From Methanoregula sp. PtaU1.Bin051 (GTDB lineage Archaea > Halobacteriota > Methanomicrobia > Methanomicrobiales > Methanospirillaceae), in contig MVRE01000015.1 of assembly GCA_002067895.1 (NCBI GenBank), forward strand, positions 22,668 through 86,667: DNA of 64,000 nt. The letters are read 5' to 3'. This document shows positions 1 to 8,653 of this stretch, one piece after another (positions within the stretch are counted from its first letter, which is position 1; the number at the start of each line of letters is the position of its first letter). The notes under the pieces were generated by a model that was not told the origin of the DNA, made no database searches, and worked only from the letters and a program-made list of their open reading frames with translations. Both the position numbers and the translations under genes were made by a program.

Positions 1-57
1 TTCAATGAGCCGGTCATATTCCTTTTTCTCCATGCGGGGAATCTTGACAATCTCCAT
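1..57 (-). CDS. N-terminus of a pyridoxamine 5'-phosphate oxidase-like protein (partial)
   Basis: Only the first 19 codons lie in the window; the gene runs off the left edge on the minus strand. The start ATG (55-57) opens with MEIVKIPRM followed by EKKEYDRLIE. This resembles the N-terminus of small PNPOx-fold flavin-binding proteins common in methanogens, as I remember that family. A GGTG element lies a few bases upstream of the ATG and could serve as ribosome binding site. The fragment is too short for firm assignment. Confidence 0.45.
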   Translation of the reverse strand, partial: MEIVKIPRMEKKEYDRLIE

Positions 58-122
58 AAGTCAACACCATCTGATGTGAATAAATAGATGATAAACTTTT
101 TTTATATGTATGCCGGAAGCCG

Positions 123-1496
123 CTAAGGCAACTTCTCAACAGGGAAACCGGCATTAATCCATGCCGTCATGCCGCCCAGAATATTTGTGATTCTGGAAAA
201 TCCGTTTTTCTGAAGGAAACTTGCTGCTAGACTGCCTTTGAAACCGGTATCGCAGATGACGACGATCCATCTGTTTTTGGGAAGGTTATGAATGTGCTGC
301 GGCAGTTCACCGACATATATCTGATGCGCTCCATTGATGTGGCCGACAGAGCTGAAATTTTTGATGTCGCGTACATCGAGAATAAATAGGGACTCCGTCT
401 GGAGCCTCTCATACAGTTGCTGGACTGTGCAGGTCCCAAAGGACACTGTCTTCTGCGCGCCCTTGAACCATGCTGCAAAACCGCCAGCAAGGAAACCTGC
501 AATGTTATCGTATCCGAGTCGGATGAGCCACCTTACGATATCTTCGGGATCGAGGTTAAAGTCATCAATAATGACGATCGGGCTGTCATAACCCAGGTAC
601 CATCCGGCAAATGCCGGAACCCCGTCGCGCCAGATGGATAGGCTGTCTGGGATGTGGCCGGATGCAAAACTTATGGGGGATCTGATATCGAGAAGCTGAG
701 CCCCCTGGTAAATGAATTCATTTATCTGGCCAATCGAAAGGTGAGGCGGCCGTGGAATTTGTGAAAGGATTGCAGGCCCGTTCAGGTTGCACATTTCCAT
801 CCTGCGAAAGTACGGGGGTGTGTAAGGGGATTCCCCACTCCGTTTTTTTATGAATTCTTCCCGGCCTATGGTAAGATTGTGGTTTGTCTTCCGCTCGTAC
901 CCGATTGTTGTCAGGGAGTGATCCGCGATATTCCCCCCGCAGACCGAACCTGCCCCATGCGCCGGGCAGACAATCACGCCATCACCGAGAGGGATGATCT
1001 TTCTGCTAATGCTGTCATAGATCTTACCTGCCATCTCCGCATATCTTTCCCTGCCGAAGAAATCCGTGCGAGCGATATCGCCTGCAAACAGTGTATCGCC
1101 GCAGAAGATCATGTAAGGCTCCGGCGAAACCTCGTGATCCGTAAGCAGGATCGAGACGCTCTCCTCAGTATGGCCCGGGGTTTCAAGAATGGTTAGTTCA
1201 AGATTCCCGAGTTTGAAGCAGTCACCGTCATGCAGGGGCCTGCCGTATACGAATGGCAGTTGGGAACCATGGTAAATCTCCGCACCACTCTGCGCAGCAA
1301 GCTCCAGTGATCCGATACAGTAGTCCTCGTTCCTGTGTGTTTCAAAAATATGGGTGATTGCCATGTCAGCCCTATAGGCAATTTCGGTATAGATCTCGCA
1401 GTCGCGACGGGGGTCAATGACCGCGGCTTTTCCCTGCGATCCGATAAGATAGGAATTATGAGAGAGTCCTTCAGACCTGATAATCTCAAAGAGCAT
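123..1496 (-). CDS. MBL-fold hydrolase with two C-terminal rhodanese domains
   Basis: 457 aa. Residues 1-210 form a metallo-beta-lactamase fold: the metal motif is THRNEDY near 53-59 (canonical HxHxDH altered to HxNxDY), followed by PGHT near 107, CGDTLF near 132 and CPAHGAG near 177. Two rhodanese domains follow (about 255-350 and 360-457). The first lacks a cysteine at the active-site loop (VIIDDF) and is probably structural; the second has VVICDTGFKG with a plausible catalytic Cys. The architecture resembles persulfide dioxygenase/rhodanese fusions that handle reduced sulfur, so a role in persulfide or sulfane-sulfur transfer is likely. The altered metal motif makes true dioxygenase activity uncertain. 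Cytosolic; no signal peptide. Single gene with no obvious operon partners. Confidence 0.8.
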   Translation of the reverse strand: MLFEIIRSEGLSHNSYLIGSQGKAAVIDPRRDCEIYTEIAYRADMAITHIFETHRNEDYCIGSLELAAQSGAEIYHGSQLPFVYGRPLHDGDCFKLGNLELTILETPGHTEESVSILLTDHEVSPEPYMIFCGDTLFAGDIARTDFFGRERYAEMAGKIYDSISRKIIPLGDGVIVCPAHGAGSVCGGNIADHSLTTIGYERKTNHNLTIGREEFIKKRSGESPYTPPYFRRMEMCNLNGPAILSQIPRPPHLSIGQINEFIYQGAQLLDIRSPISFASGHIPDSLSIWRDGVPAFAGWYLGYDSPIVIIDDFNLDPEDIVRWLIRLGYDNIAGFLAGGFAAWFKGAQKTVSFGTCTVQQLYERLQTESLFILDVRDIKNFSSVGHINGAHQIYVGELPQHIHNLPKNRWIVVICDTGFKGSLAASFLQKNGFSRITNILGGMTAWINAGFPVEKLP

Positions 1497-1572
1497 GCAA
1501 ACCGCCTGTATCGGGAATACATGTTGAATCTGTATATAGATTGTGAATGCGGATAATGCATCAAATCGGTTA

Positions 1573-2886
1573 TCAGCGGAGAAGTAATCTCTTTATATCA
1601 GGTTTCATCCGGTGATCCCTGATTATCTGGCTGATTGCCGTAAGACTGACCGGACGGTATTTGACAATTTCCGCACTGACATTTATCCGTTGCTTCTCGA
1701 AATTGATGAACGGGTACTCCATCAGATTGTTGTTGTGGTGATGACCATGGACAATCCAGTCACCGGCTTCTGCTTGCGCGCTATCCGGATCATGGACGAG
1801 CGTGAAGGGGATACCCTGCCAGACTAAGGATTTCACCTGACAGGAAGATTCCATACCGGTATCGTGGTTTCCGTGAATCAGGGTAATAGATCCGTTCAGG
1901 CGCCTGGCATAATCGCTTAGGCTTTTTGCGTGCGGCCCATAACAGAGGTCGCCGAGATGATAAATGAGATCCCCGTCATGTACTGTATAATTCCAGTTCC
2001 GAATCAGTACATCATCCATCTCTTCTATCGAATCGTGGGGGAATGGGCGGGAACAGTATTTGATGATATTGGCGTGGCTAAGGTGGAGGTCGCTGATAAC
2101 ATAGATGTCATTTTTAACCCCGTTCTGCCGTGCTGTAAGCTCAATCCCATTATGTATACGGAACTGCTTGAGAGACCGCCGCCATTCGGAACCTGAATCG
2201 GATTCATTTGTAGACACCCAGCAATGCCGGATAAGATCGTATTCGGAGAGGATCTGATCGCCATGGATAACTGAAATGCGGATGCCGTCATCATCGAGGA
2301 GCGGCGGGTGAGGACATTTTTCCCCGTCATGTCCGGTAGGATGATTAAGTGGAAGCTGAATCTTATCTGTAATGTGAGAAACTGCCCCCTTTTTTTGAAC
2401 CGAAACCGCCTCCTGTCCCTTAAGCCATTGGAAGAAAATAGAACCCTCTCTGCGGTCGAGCCTGTTGGCAATTGTAACGTGATACCATTTCCGGTCAGGA
2501 TCCATATCCCAGACATTGACAGCCTGTGCAAGCGGGCGGACCGACGATGATATTGCTCCGCTCAGGCTGATAAGAGAATCATCCGGTACGATGCGATAGG
2601 CGATCACGGCTCCGTTGAGCCCTTGGTTCATATCATATCCATCGATCAAAAAGGGGACGGAAGAAAACGGCGCTGCAGCAATCTCAATGGCATTTAGAAG
2701 TTTTTCAACAGGAACGTCATCTTTCAACGAAAACGGCCCGAACAGGGTGACATGAGGGTGTTTTTCTGCATAGTTTTCTATCGAAAAAAGACGCACAATT
2801 GTTTCTGTTGTGCGCTTAATTCTCCATTTTGTCCGGGTGAGCCGGATCTCGATAAGATAACTGTTCTCTGAGGGTATCTCTGCCAT
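1573..2886 (-). CDS. Fusion of a 2H (LigT-like) phosphoesterase and a calcineurin-like metallophosphoesterase
   Basis: 437 aa with two unrelated phosphoesterase domains. The N-terminal part carries two HxT motifs, HVT at 45-47 and HVT at 136-138, the signature of the 2H phosphoesterase/2',5'-RNA ligase (LigT/ThpR) fold. After a linker (about 170-255) the C-terminal part has the metallophosphoesterase motifs SDLH (265-268), GDLIYHLGD (305-313), GNHD (339-342) and GHHHN. Both families act on phosphodiester ends of RNA or nucleotides, so an RNA end-processing or cyclic-nucleotide role is inferred. Substrate unknown. It is divergent from pdaD. Confidence 0.8.
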   Translation of the reverse strand: MAEIPSENSYLIEIRLTRTKWRIKRTTETIVRLFSIENYAEKHPHVTLFGPFSLKDDVPVEKLLNAIEIAAAPFSSVPFLIDGYDMNQGLNGAVIAYRIVPDDSLISLSGAISSSVRPLAQAVNVWDMDPDRKWYHVTIANRLDRREGSIFFQWLKGQEAVSVQKKGAVSHITDKIQLPLNHPTGHDGEKCPHPPLLDDDGIRISVIHGDQILSEYDLIRHCWVSTNESDSGSEWRRSLKQFRIHNGIELTARQNGVKNDIYVISDLHLSHANIIKYCSRPFPHDSIEEMDDVLIRNWNYTVHDGDLIYHLGDLCYGPHAKSLSDYARRLNGSITLIHGNHDTGMESSCQVKSLVWQGIPFTLVHDPDSAQAEAGDWIVHGHHHNNNLMEYPFINFEKQRINVSAEIVKYRPVSLTAISQIIRDHRMKPDIKRLLLR

Positions 2887-2975
2887 GCGTGCAGCCTTAT
2901 ATGGGTACCATATTGCCCTAAAAAAGGGTAAAACCTTCCACTTGGTATTCTCTCTGTAAATTCAGCAGAAACTTA

Positions 2976-3545
2976 ATGAAAAACAAAGAATCATTAAAGA
3001 TCATGTTCGTTCCGACAAGGATCTTCTTCACAAAAGGTGTTGGAGTCCACAAAGATCGTCTCGCCTCGTTCGAACTGGCGCTCCGGAAGGCCGGGATCGA
3101 GCGATGCAATCTTGTCCACGTTTCCAGTATCTTCCCCCCGTTTTGTAAACAGCTATCAACAACACGCGGCCTTGCCCAGCTGAAGTCTGGTGGTATTACG
3201 TACTGCGTCATGGCACGTAATGATACGAACGAGCCTAACCGGCTTATCTCTTCCGCAATAGGGCTTGCACTTCCGGCAGATGAACAGGAGTACGGGTATC
3301 TCTCCGAACATCACGCGTTCGGGGAGACGAAAGAGAAGACAGGTGAATATGCAGAGGATCTTGCAGCAACAATGCTTGCAACAACGCTTGGCATAGAATT
3401 TGACCTGAATGCAGCCTGGTCGGAACGTGAGCAGATTTACAAGGCGAGCGGGAAGATCATCAAGACAAAGCACATCTGTCAGTCTGCAGAAGGGGACAAG
3501 AACGGCCTTTGGACGACGGTTATAGCGGTTGCCGTATTTTTATAA
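2976..3545 (+). CDS. pdaD: Pyruvoyl-dependent arginine decarboxylase
   Basis: Converts arginine to agmatine, the first step of polyamine (and agmatidine) synthesis in archaea. 189 aa as drawn. The autocleavage site that yields the pyruvoyl group is visible as VSSIFPP, with cleavage expected between Ser50 and Ser51. Other family features are FFTKGVG near the N-terminus, [12 protein letters not shown] and the conserved block [14 protein letters not shown]. An alternative start at 3003 (MFVPTRIFF, 180 aa) is closer to how related proteins begin; neither start has a strong ribosome binding site. Convergent with the cooC operon across a T-rich gap. Confidence 0.93.
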   Translation: MKNKESLKIMFVPTRIFFTKGVGVHKDRLASFELALRKAGIERCNLVHVSSIFPPFCKQLSTTRGLAQLKSGGITYCVMARNDTNEPNRLISSAIGLALPADEQEYGYLSEHHAFGETKEKTGEYAEDLAATMLATTLGIEFDLNAAWSEREQIYKASGKIIKTKHICQSAEGDKNGLWTTVIAVAVFL

Positions 3546-3588
3546 CTTTTCTATAAAAAATATTTCTTATTCACGTCCGAATCACAGA
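3546..3588. terminator. T-rich/A-rich convergent gap, probable terminator
   Basis: Between the convergent pdaD and cooC genes the sequence is strongly A/T rich with runs of T on both strands. Archaeal transcription often stops at such T-tracts. No hairpin is obvious. Confidence 0.4.
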
Positions 3589-4371
3589 TTATTTTTTTAA
3601 GACTGTTATCTCCTTCCGCAGTTTACCCATTTCGATAATCTTCTTTGCAAGATCCCTGACCCTAATCCGCGCCGGATTATCTTTGGGAATCAGCGAAACG
3701 GGTTTTGCGTCAAGGTCTGCGGATTCTATCGCAGGATCATCGGGTATGAAAGCGATCGGGTTCTCACTTCCGGTATCGCCGATGGCTGTGCCTGAATGGA
3801 ACCGGTTTATGACAACTTGGATCTTTTCTCGTTCGGTTCCGAGCTGGACAGCGATCTCCCGTATCCTGGTTATGGTTCTCAAAGCCCGAGCACCGGGATC
3901 GCTTACGATAAGGAGCATATCCGGTTTCCCGATCGTGCCACGGGCGATATGCTCCATACCAGCTTCTGAATCGATTACGACGAACCGGTAGTCACGTTCA
4001 AGCTGCTGCATGCATTCCGATAGAAGGTCATTGGCAAAACAGTAGCACCCGCTCCCTTCCGGTTGCCCCATCGCAATCAGGTCAAAACTTTCAGCTTCTA
4101 CAAGAGCCTGACGGAACCGGTACATCACATACTTGTGGCGGTTCATGCCCGGGGGAATAGCCCTCGTAAACGCCTCTTCACGCATCGACCCCAGCGTCTC
4201 GCGCACCGGAACCCCAAGCGCCTCATGAAGATTGGCATTCGGATCGGCATCTACTGCAAGTACCGGTGTATATCCGGCCTCGATTAGGGAACGGATCAGC
4301 AGAGAGGCAATAGTAGTCTTGCCGGTACCGCCTTTTCCGGCTACCGCGATCGTGAACGGATGTCCGGTTAT
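3589..4371 (-). CDS. cooC: CooC/AcsF-type CODH-ACS maturation ATPase, apparent AUA start
   Basis: MinD/ArsA-type P-loop ATPase that inserts nickel into carbon monoxide dehydrogenase/acetyl-CoA synthase. 260 aa if read from the proposed start. The deviant Walker A motif GKGGTGKTT sits at residues 12-20, DADPNAN follows, and a CYC pair (GSGCYCFAND) matches the metal-binding CxC of CooC. In this frame there is no ATG, GTG or TTG between an upstream in-frame TGA and the P-loop; the first ATG-like codon is ATA at 4371-4369, overlapping the TAA of the preceding gene as ATAA. A purine-rich GAGGGGGTG lies 7 nt upstream and fits a ribosome binding site. Last gene of the acs operon. Starting at the first in-frame ATG (4182-4206 region) would delete the P-loop. 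Confidence 0.85.
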   Translation of the reverse strand: MTGHPFTIAVAGKGGTGKTTIASLLIRSLIEAGYTPVLAVDADPNANLHEALGVPVRETLGSMREEAFTRAIPPGMNRHKYVMYRFRQALVEAESFDLIAMGQPEGSGCYCFANDLLSECMQQLERDYRFVVIDSEAGMEHIARGTIGKPDMLLIVSDPGARALRTITRIREIAVQLGTEREKIQVVINRFHSGTAIGDTGSENPIAFIPDDPAIESADLDAKPVSLIPKDNPARIRVRDLAKKIIEMGKLRKEITVLKK

Positions 4372-5411
4372 GGTCCGGCACCCCCTCTGCCCCTGATTCT
4401 TCGGGAGATCTCTGCTGCAGCCTGCATGATGGCCACTGCGCCACCCCTGTCGGCAAACCGGATTCCGCAGGTAGGTGTAATCAGGGACTGGGCGTCAAAA
4501 AGTACCGGGTCCATCCGGGAACAAAGCTGTGCCCTGATTGCAAGATATTTTTCATACAAGGTGTCTACAGTTTCCATTGCAAAGATCTTGTATTCGGCCG
4601 GAACAATCCCCCATGCGACAACCCCGCCCAGTTCCATGTATGAGATCACTGCATCGGAATAGAGCAGGAACTCCCGTGCCGTAGTATATGCATCGAGTGA
4701 GATAACGGACGGTTTCAGCCCGATTACAAATCCCCAGTCCGTATTGGAACAGCAGTGGATCCCAAGCCCGCCCTCAATAAGCCCGGCAATATCGTCCCAC
4801 CCGGTCTGGACGGTTCCGTGATCGACGGGCACGACCGATGAACCCAGCGAGGCGAGATATGGTTCGTTCAGGATGACGAGTGTGTCTGCAGTCTTTGTCT
4901 TTGAACGGATCTCCATTTCGCACCAGCGGGCTTTGAGGGCTATCAGTTTCGAGAGCACGTCCGCGAGCTGGCTGTCGTAATAGATCGGCCGTTTGTTGGC
5001 ATCTACCACCTGCATGCCGAATGTGACCGGCCCTGTGACCTGGCACTTGAGTACCGGCAGGGGAGGGAGGTTTCGCGTCATCATGTCAAGGAATGCCGAT
5101 GCATATTCCCGGTGGAAACCATAGGGGGAATAGTTTCTCTCGACATAATCCATGTACACCTTTTCCATTGCGGCTGTCTGGTCCCTGGTGCTGTCAAAGA
5201 ATAGCCGGTCTTCCTTAAGTATCCTGCCTGGCAGCTGTTCGGAGTCGTTGAAAACGATGCTCTCGAGCTGCCCCCTGTTTGGGAGTGTCGGGATATAGGG
5301 AAAATCCGGAAAAACGGCAAGCACATCGTCATTTGCCAATCGCGGATCCGTATGCGGCAGGGCACCGACACCGGTAGCCCGCGATTGGGGCGGGGAGATC
5401 ATCTTCGCCAT
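4368..5411 (-). CDS. MetE/UroD-superfamily protein of the acs operon
   Basis: 347 aa from the chosen start (5411), just after the acsV stop and preceded by AAGGGTG; an upstream in-frame ATG at 5441 would overlap acsV. The protein looks like the cobalamin-independent methionine synthase/uroporphyrinogen decarboxylase barrel superfamily: GVGALPHTDP at the N-terminus, CQVTGPVTFG, LNEPYL, and IHCCSNTDWG, where His-Cys-Cys recalls the zinc/methyl-acceptor site of such barrels. Relatives occur beside acsV and cooC in acetogen clusters as I remember them. A methyl-transfer role linked to the corrinoid protein is inferred; no substrate is known. Its stop overlaps the cooC start. Confidence 0.72.
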   Translation of the reverse strand: MAKMISPPQSRATGVGALPHTDPRLANDDVLAVFPDFPYIPTLPNRGQLESIVFNDSEQLPGRILKEDRLFFDSTRDQTAAMEKVYMDYVERNYSPYGFHREYASAFLDMMTRNLPPLPVLKCQVTGPVTFGMQVVDANKRPIYYDSQLADVLSKLIALKARWCEMEIRSKTKTADTLVILNEPYLASLGSSVVPVDHGTVQTGWDDIAGLIEGGLGIHCCSNTDWGFVIGLKPSVISLDAYTTAREFLLYSDAVISYMELGGVVAWGIVPAEYKIFAMETVDTLYEKYLAIRAQLCSRMDPVLFDAQSLITPTCGIRFADRGGAVAIMQAAAEISRRIRGRGGAGP

Positions 5412-5415
5412 TACT

Positions 5416-7317
5416 TTACACCCTTTTGATACGGCACGCATCCAGCATTTTCTGGACCATCGGAAAGAGGGTGAGATCCGTGTGAGGGAGGAACGAACTC
5501 ATGGTATACTCGTCCATGAATGATGGCTCTGCGTTCAGTTCGATATACGCCATCCGGTTTGCGATTTCGTCGAGGGTTTTCCGCTCCCTGCGGTTGATAA
5601 GTGCAATGTTTGCCCCGGTCACAGCGCCGTTGCCGATATTCCGGATCTGGTCTGGATTTATCTCCGGGATAAGGCCGATGATCGTGGCATTTTTCTTGTT
5701 GATATAATTGCCGAATGCCCCGGCAAAATAAATGGCGGTGATATCGTGGCGGGTGACGTCGGCCTCCTTCATCAGGGTAACGCAGGCGGCATGCACAGAC
5801 GCCTTGCTCATGATCAGGTTTTTGATATCGTTTTCCGTTATCACAACGTCTTTGTTAATATCGGTATCTTTTGCCCAGGCAACAACGTATTCCGGAAAGT
5901 GGGCCCCGATCCGGATCCGGGGGTTTCCGATACCGGTATCGATCCGTCCATTACGGTCGATGATGCAGGCAGCAAACAGTTCGGCTAGCAGGTCGATAAG
6001 TCCTGAACCGGTTATCCCACGTGGTTTCAGATTGTTAATCGTGGAATACGACGGTATAAGTGTTTCGGGATCGATTACGATCTTTTCGATCGCACCGGGG
6101 TTTGCCCGCATGCCGAAAAGGACTTCCCCGCCCTCAAGTGCCGGCCCGGCCGCTCCTGCACAGGAGAACATCCATTCACGGTTACCAAGGACAACTTCGA
6201 AGTTTGTACCGATATCGATGAGGAGGGAGACTCCCTCCTGTCCCGCCATGCCACAGGCAAGGATATCGGCAATGATATCTCCCCCGATGAAATCGCTGAC
6301 CGCAGGAAATGCAAACAGGCCGCAGTTCCTGTTGCATGCGATCCCGATCCGGCTCGCAGCAACCGAGAGTGCCCTCTGGACGACCGGTACGTAGGGTTCG
6401 GCAATGATGTAGGCCGGGTCGATGCCGAGAAGCATGTGCGTCATGACCGTATTGCCGGCAACAACGACCTCATAAATATCCTCGCGGTCGATGCCGGCAT
6501 TGTCAGATGCGGTGGTCAGTGCCGTATTCACGCTTTCGATCGCAAGCGATTGGAGCTTTACAAGTCCGTTCTTGCGTGCATAATTCACCCGTGCGAGGAT
6601 GTCCTCACCGCAACTGATCTGCCGGTTGTAATTCGAGGCAACTCCGACAACCTTCCCCTCCACCAGATCCCAGAGGTAGGCAACGATGGTTGTAGATCCG
6701 AGATCGACTGCCGCGCCGTAAACCCTTTTTGCGGTATCGTTCTCCTGGAGATCGATGAGGCGGTAGCCCCCGGGAACGAGTCCGACGGTTCCGGTCACTT
6801 TCCAGTCGCTGTGGCGAAGGATGGCAGGAATCTCCCGCATGACCTCAAGCGGGACATAGATCTTTTCCGCGGCCGGGCCGCCGTTTTTCTGGATACCCCA
6901 GAGAAGCCGGGTCAGGTCCGGTGAAGGGTCGGCCAGTGTCGGAGGCTGAAGTTCGACATAGAATTTCCTTACAGACGGGCGGAGATCGATCTTCTGGTCC
7001 CGGTGTTCAATTAGGATCTTCTGCTCCTGGATAAGCGAGCTTTCAGGAATAAAAACCTGAAGGTCACCCTGCACAGTCGTCTGGCAGGCAAGACAGGCCC
7101 CCTTTGCCAGTTCTTCTTCAGTGAAGAACCGTAAATACTTCTGCCGGTCGAACTCGGTTTTGCCGGATTGGATGTATACGATGCACTTTCCACATTTACC
7201 CTGACCGCCGCAGACCACGTTCATGTTCAGGCCGGCATTCTGGGCCGCATCCAGAATTGTTTTTCCCCTCTCGATATCGATCTTCCGGTAGCTTGGAAGG
7301 AATGTGACGGTGCGCAT
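5416..7317 (-). CDS. acsV: Corrinoid protein reductive activator (AcsV/RACo-like, ferredoxin-ASKHA)
   Basis: 633 aa, close to the length of acetogen AcsV (Orf7). It reactivates the corrinoid iron-sulfur protein by reducing inactive Co(II) to Co(I) at the expense of ATP. N-terminal 2Fe-2S ferredoxin domain with CGGQGKCGKC (Cys36, 42, 45) and a fourth ligand at Cys75 or Cys78; then a linker and an actin-like ATPase domain (DUF4445) with AVDLGSTTIVAYLWD, VVVAGNTVMTHMLLG, LLIDIGTNFE and GSGLIDLLAELF. Start ATG directly follows the acsC TAG, with GAGGAGTGG 8 nt upstream. Third-to-last gene of the operon. Confidence 0.92.
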   Translation of the reverse strand: MRTVTFLPSYRKIDIERGKTILDAAQNAGLNMNVVCGGQGKCGKCIVYIQSGKTEFDRQKYLRFFTEEELAKGACLACQTTVQGDLQVFIPESSLIQEQKILIEHRDQKIDLRPSVRKFYVELQPPTLADPSPDLTRLLWGIQKNGGPAAEKIYVPLEVMREIPAILRHSDWKVTGTVGLVPGGYRLIDLQENDTAKRVYGAAVDLGSTTIVAYLWDLVEGKVVGVASNYNRQISCGEDILARVNYARKNGLVKLQSLAIESVNTALTTASDNAGIDREDIYEVVVAGNTVMTHMLLGIDPAYIIAEPYVPVVQRALSVAASRIGIACNRNCGLFAFPAVSDFIGGDIIADILACGMAGQEGVSLLIDIGTNFEVVLGNREWMFSCAGAAGPALEGGEVLFGMRANPGAIEKIVIDPETLIPSYSTINNLKPRGITGSGLIDLLAELFAACIIDRNGRIDTGIGNPRIRIGAHFPEYVVAWAKDTDINKDVVITENDIKNLIMSKASVHAACVTLMKEADVTRHDITAIYFAGAFGNYINKKNATIIGLIPEINPDQIRNIGNGAVTGANIALINRRERKTLDEIANRMAYIELNAEPSFMDEYTMSSFLPHTDLTLFPMVQKMLDACRIKRV

Positions 7318-8652
7318 CTATTGTTTCCACTCCTCGTGAAGAAACTCGCCGATATCGGCGGCATCCCTCGGCCCGACCATGACTTTCCAGCCGGTCGTCT
7401 CCTCGATCCTCCCTGAGAGGGGGGCTGCATAGCCCGGGATTATAAGCGTTCTGTGGGACACTTCGTTCTCAAGCCCGAATTTTTTGATCGCATCACGGAC
7501 GAGAGTCTCGCTGAATTTACCGGAAGCTACCGCTGTCAGTACCGACAGACCCTCGGTATCGATGATGAACATAAAACAGGGGATACGGCTGGATTCGAGA
7601 TAGCCTTCAAGCGTAAAGAACGTGAGGGAGAAATTTACGGTCAGCAGGACCGGTGCATCCTTCGCCGGCGATCCGATGCGGTAGATGCCCGGGTTCATCT
7701 GGATGGGTTTCTGGGGATCTGTATAGATGTTCTGACGAAGCGTGAGCGAGGCCTTTGTCGCTTCGGGGGAAAGAGGATCGCAGATTATCACCGAAGCGTA
7801 CTTCACGATGCCCAGTGCAAGATACGCATCCCGCAGGGCATTTCTGGCCGCATCGAGATATACCGGGTAACCGAGATCCGGAACGGTACGGGTGATGGCA
7901 AGCTGGCGGATTGCGGTCGATCGTACAATGAAATCGTTGAGCGATTGCGGGGCGGGATCGAGCAGCAGGTCCTGTACGCCTTCGGCTGCGCAGTCCTTTG
8001 CGAGTATAGCCAGGTCATCAAGGTCTGGTGCTCTCACCACCAGCAGGCAGCCATGCTGCTTTGCAAGGGCGCACATCTCCCGGTAATTGGATCGGGTGGC
8101 TGCGTGGATGATCGGGCGGTAAGTCCCGCAATGGACGAGGGCTGCGGCAAGGGCATCCGTTGTTTCTGCGACCAGCACGAGAGGAAGGTCAGCGGTATTT
8201 TCCACGGTTTCTACGGCCTTTGCGAATACCTGGGGAGATTTGCTGGAATTTATGATGGTAATGCCATTGAACATGAGCCCCGTCCCGACACGGGTGAATG
8301 TCTCGTCCCTGACACGGGCAGCTACAGATGCGATCTCGTCTCTGCTCTGCGTGTCCGAAACCCGCAGCATGATCCCCGGCGGGTTGTTGAAGGTCTTGTC
8401 GTGCCTGTACAGGACAAACTCCTCGCCTACGGTAAAGGATCGTTCACCGATCCCGATCTTCAGGCGCCTGATCGGGGGGCGCGTAGTTGCTCCGAGCACA
8501 GATTTTGCATTATCGTCCAGGTACGGGCAGAGATCCACGTCAGCTTTTCCCGCGGCAAGTTTCATGGCGAAGGTGAGGCAGGTGGGATCCCCGCACTCCT
8601 TGCAGTTTTTCTTCGGAAGGATCTTGTAGATATCGAGGGCTTTTAATGCCAT
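7318..8652 (-). CDS. acsC: Corrinoid iron-sulfur protein large subunit
   Basis: Carries the 4Fe-4S cluster and, with AcsD, the cobamide that moves the methyl group to acetyl-CoA synthase. 444 aa from ATG 8652, which follows the acsD stop by one base and has GGGAGGGGAC upstream; an earlier ATG (8688) lies inside acsD and is less likely. The N-terminal cluster motif is C-x2-C-x4-C-x16-C (KNCKECGDPTC to DLCPYLD), typical of the gamma subunit. A TIM-barrel and a C-terminal B12-binding domain (TEGLSVLTAVASGKF, IPGYAAPLSGRIEE) follow. Could equally be named cdhE. Confidence 0.95.
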   Translation of the reverse strand: MALKALDIYKILPKKNCKECGDPTCLTFAMKLAAGKADVDLCPYLDDNAKSVLGATTRPPIRRLKIGIGERSFTVGEEFVLYRHDKTFNNPPGIMLRVSDTQSRDEIASVAARVRDETFTRVGTGLMFNGITIINSSKSPQVFAKAVETVENTADLPLVLVAETTDALAAALVHCGTYRPIIHAATRSNYREMCALAKQHGCLLVVRAPDLDDLAILAKDCAAEGVQDLLLDPAPQSLNDFIVRSTAIRQLAITRTVPDLGYPVYLDAARNALRDAYLALGIVKYASVIICDPLSPEATKASLTLRQNIYTDPQKPIQMNPGIYRIGSPAKDAPVLLTVNFSLTFFTLEGYLESSRIPCFMFIIDTEGLSVLTAVASGKFSETLVRDAIKKFGLENEVSHRTLIIPGYAAPLSGRIEETTGWKVMVGPRDAADIGEFLHEEWKQ

Positions 8653-8653
8653 T

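Noticed and set aside
4223..4456. Separate small minus-strand ORF over the cooC 5' end
   Set aside because: It is out of frame with the P-loop and only shadows cooC and the preceding gene.
7453..8646. Long plus-strand ORF of 397 aa
   Set aside because: It is antisense to acsC, with composition of a reverse-frame shadow and no recognisable motif.
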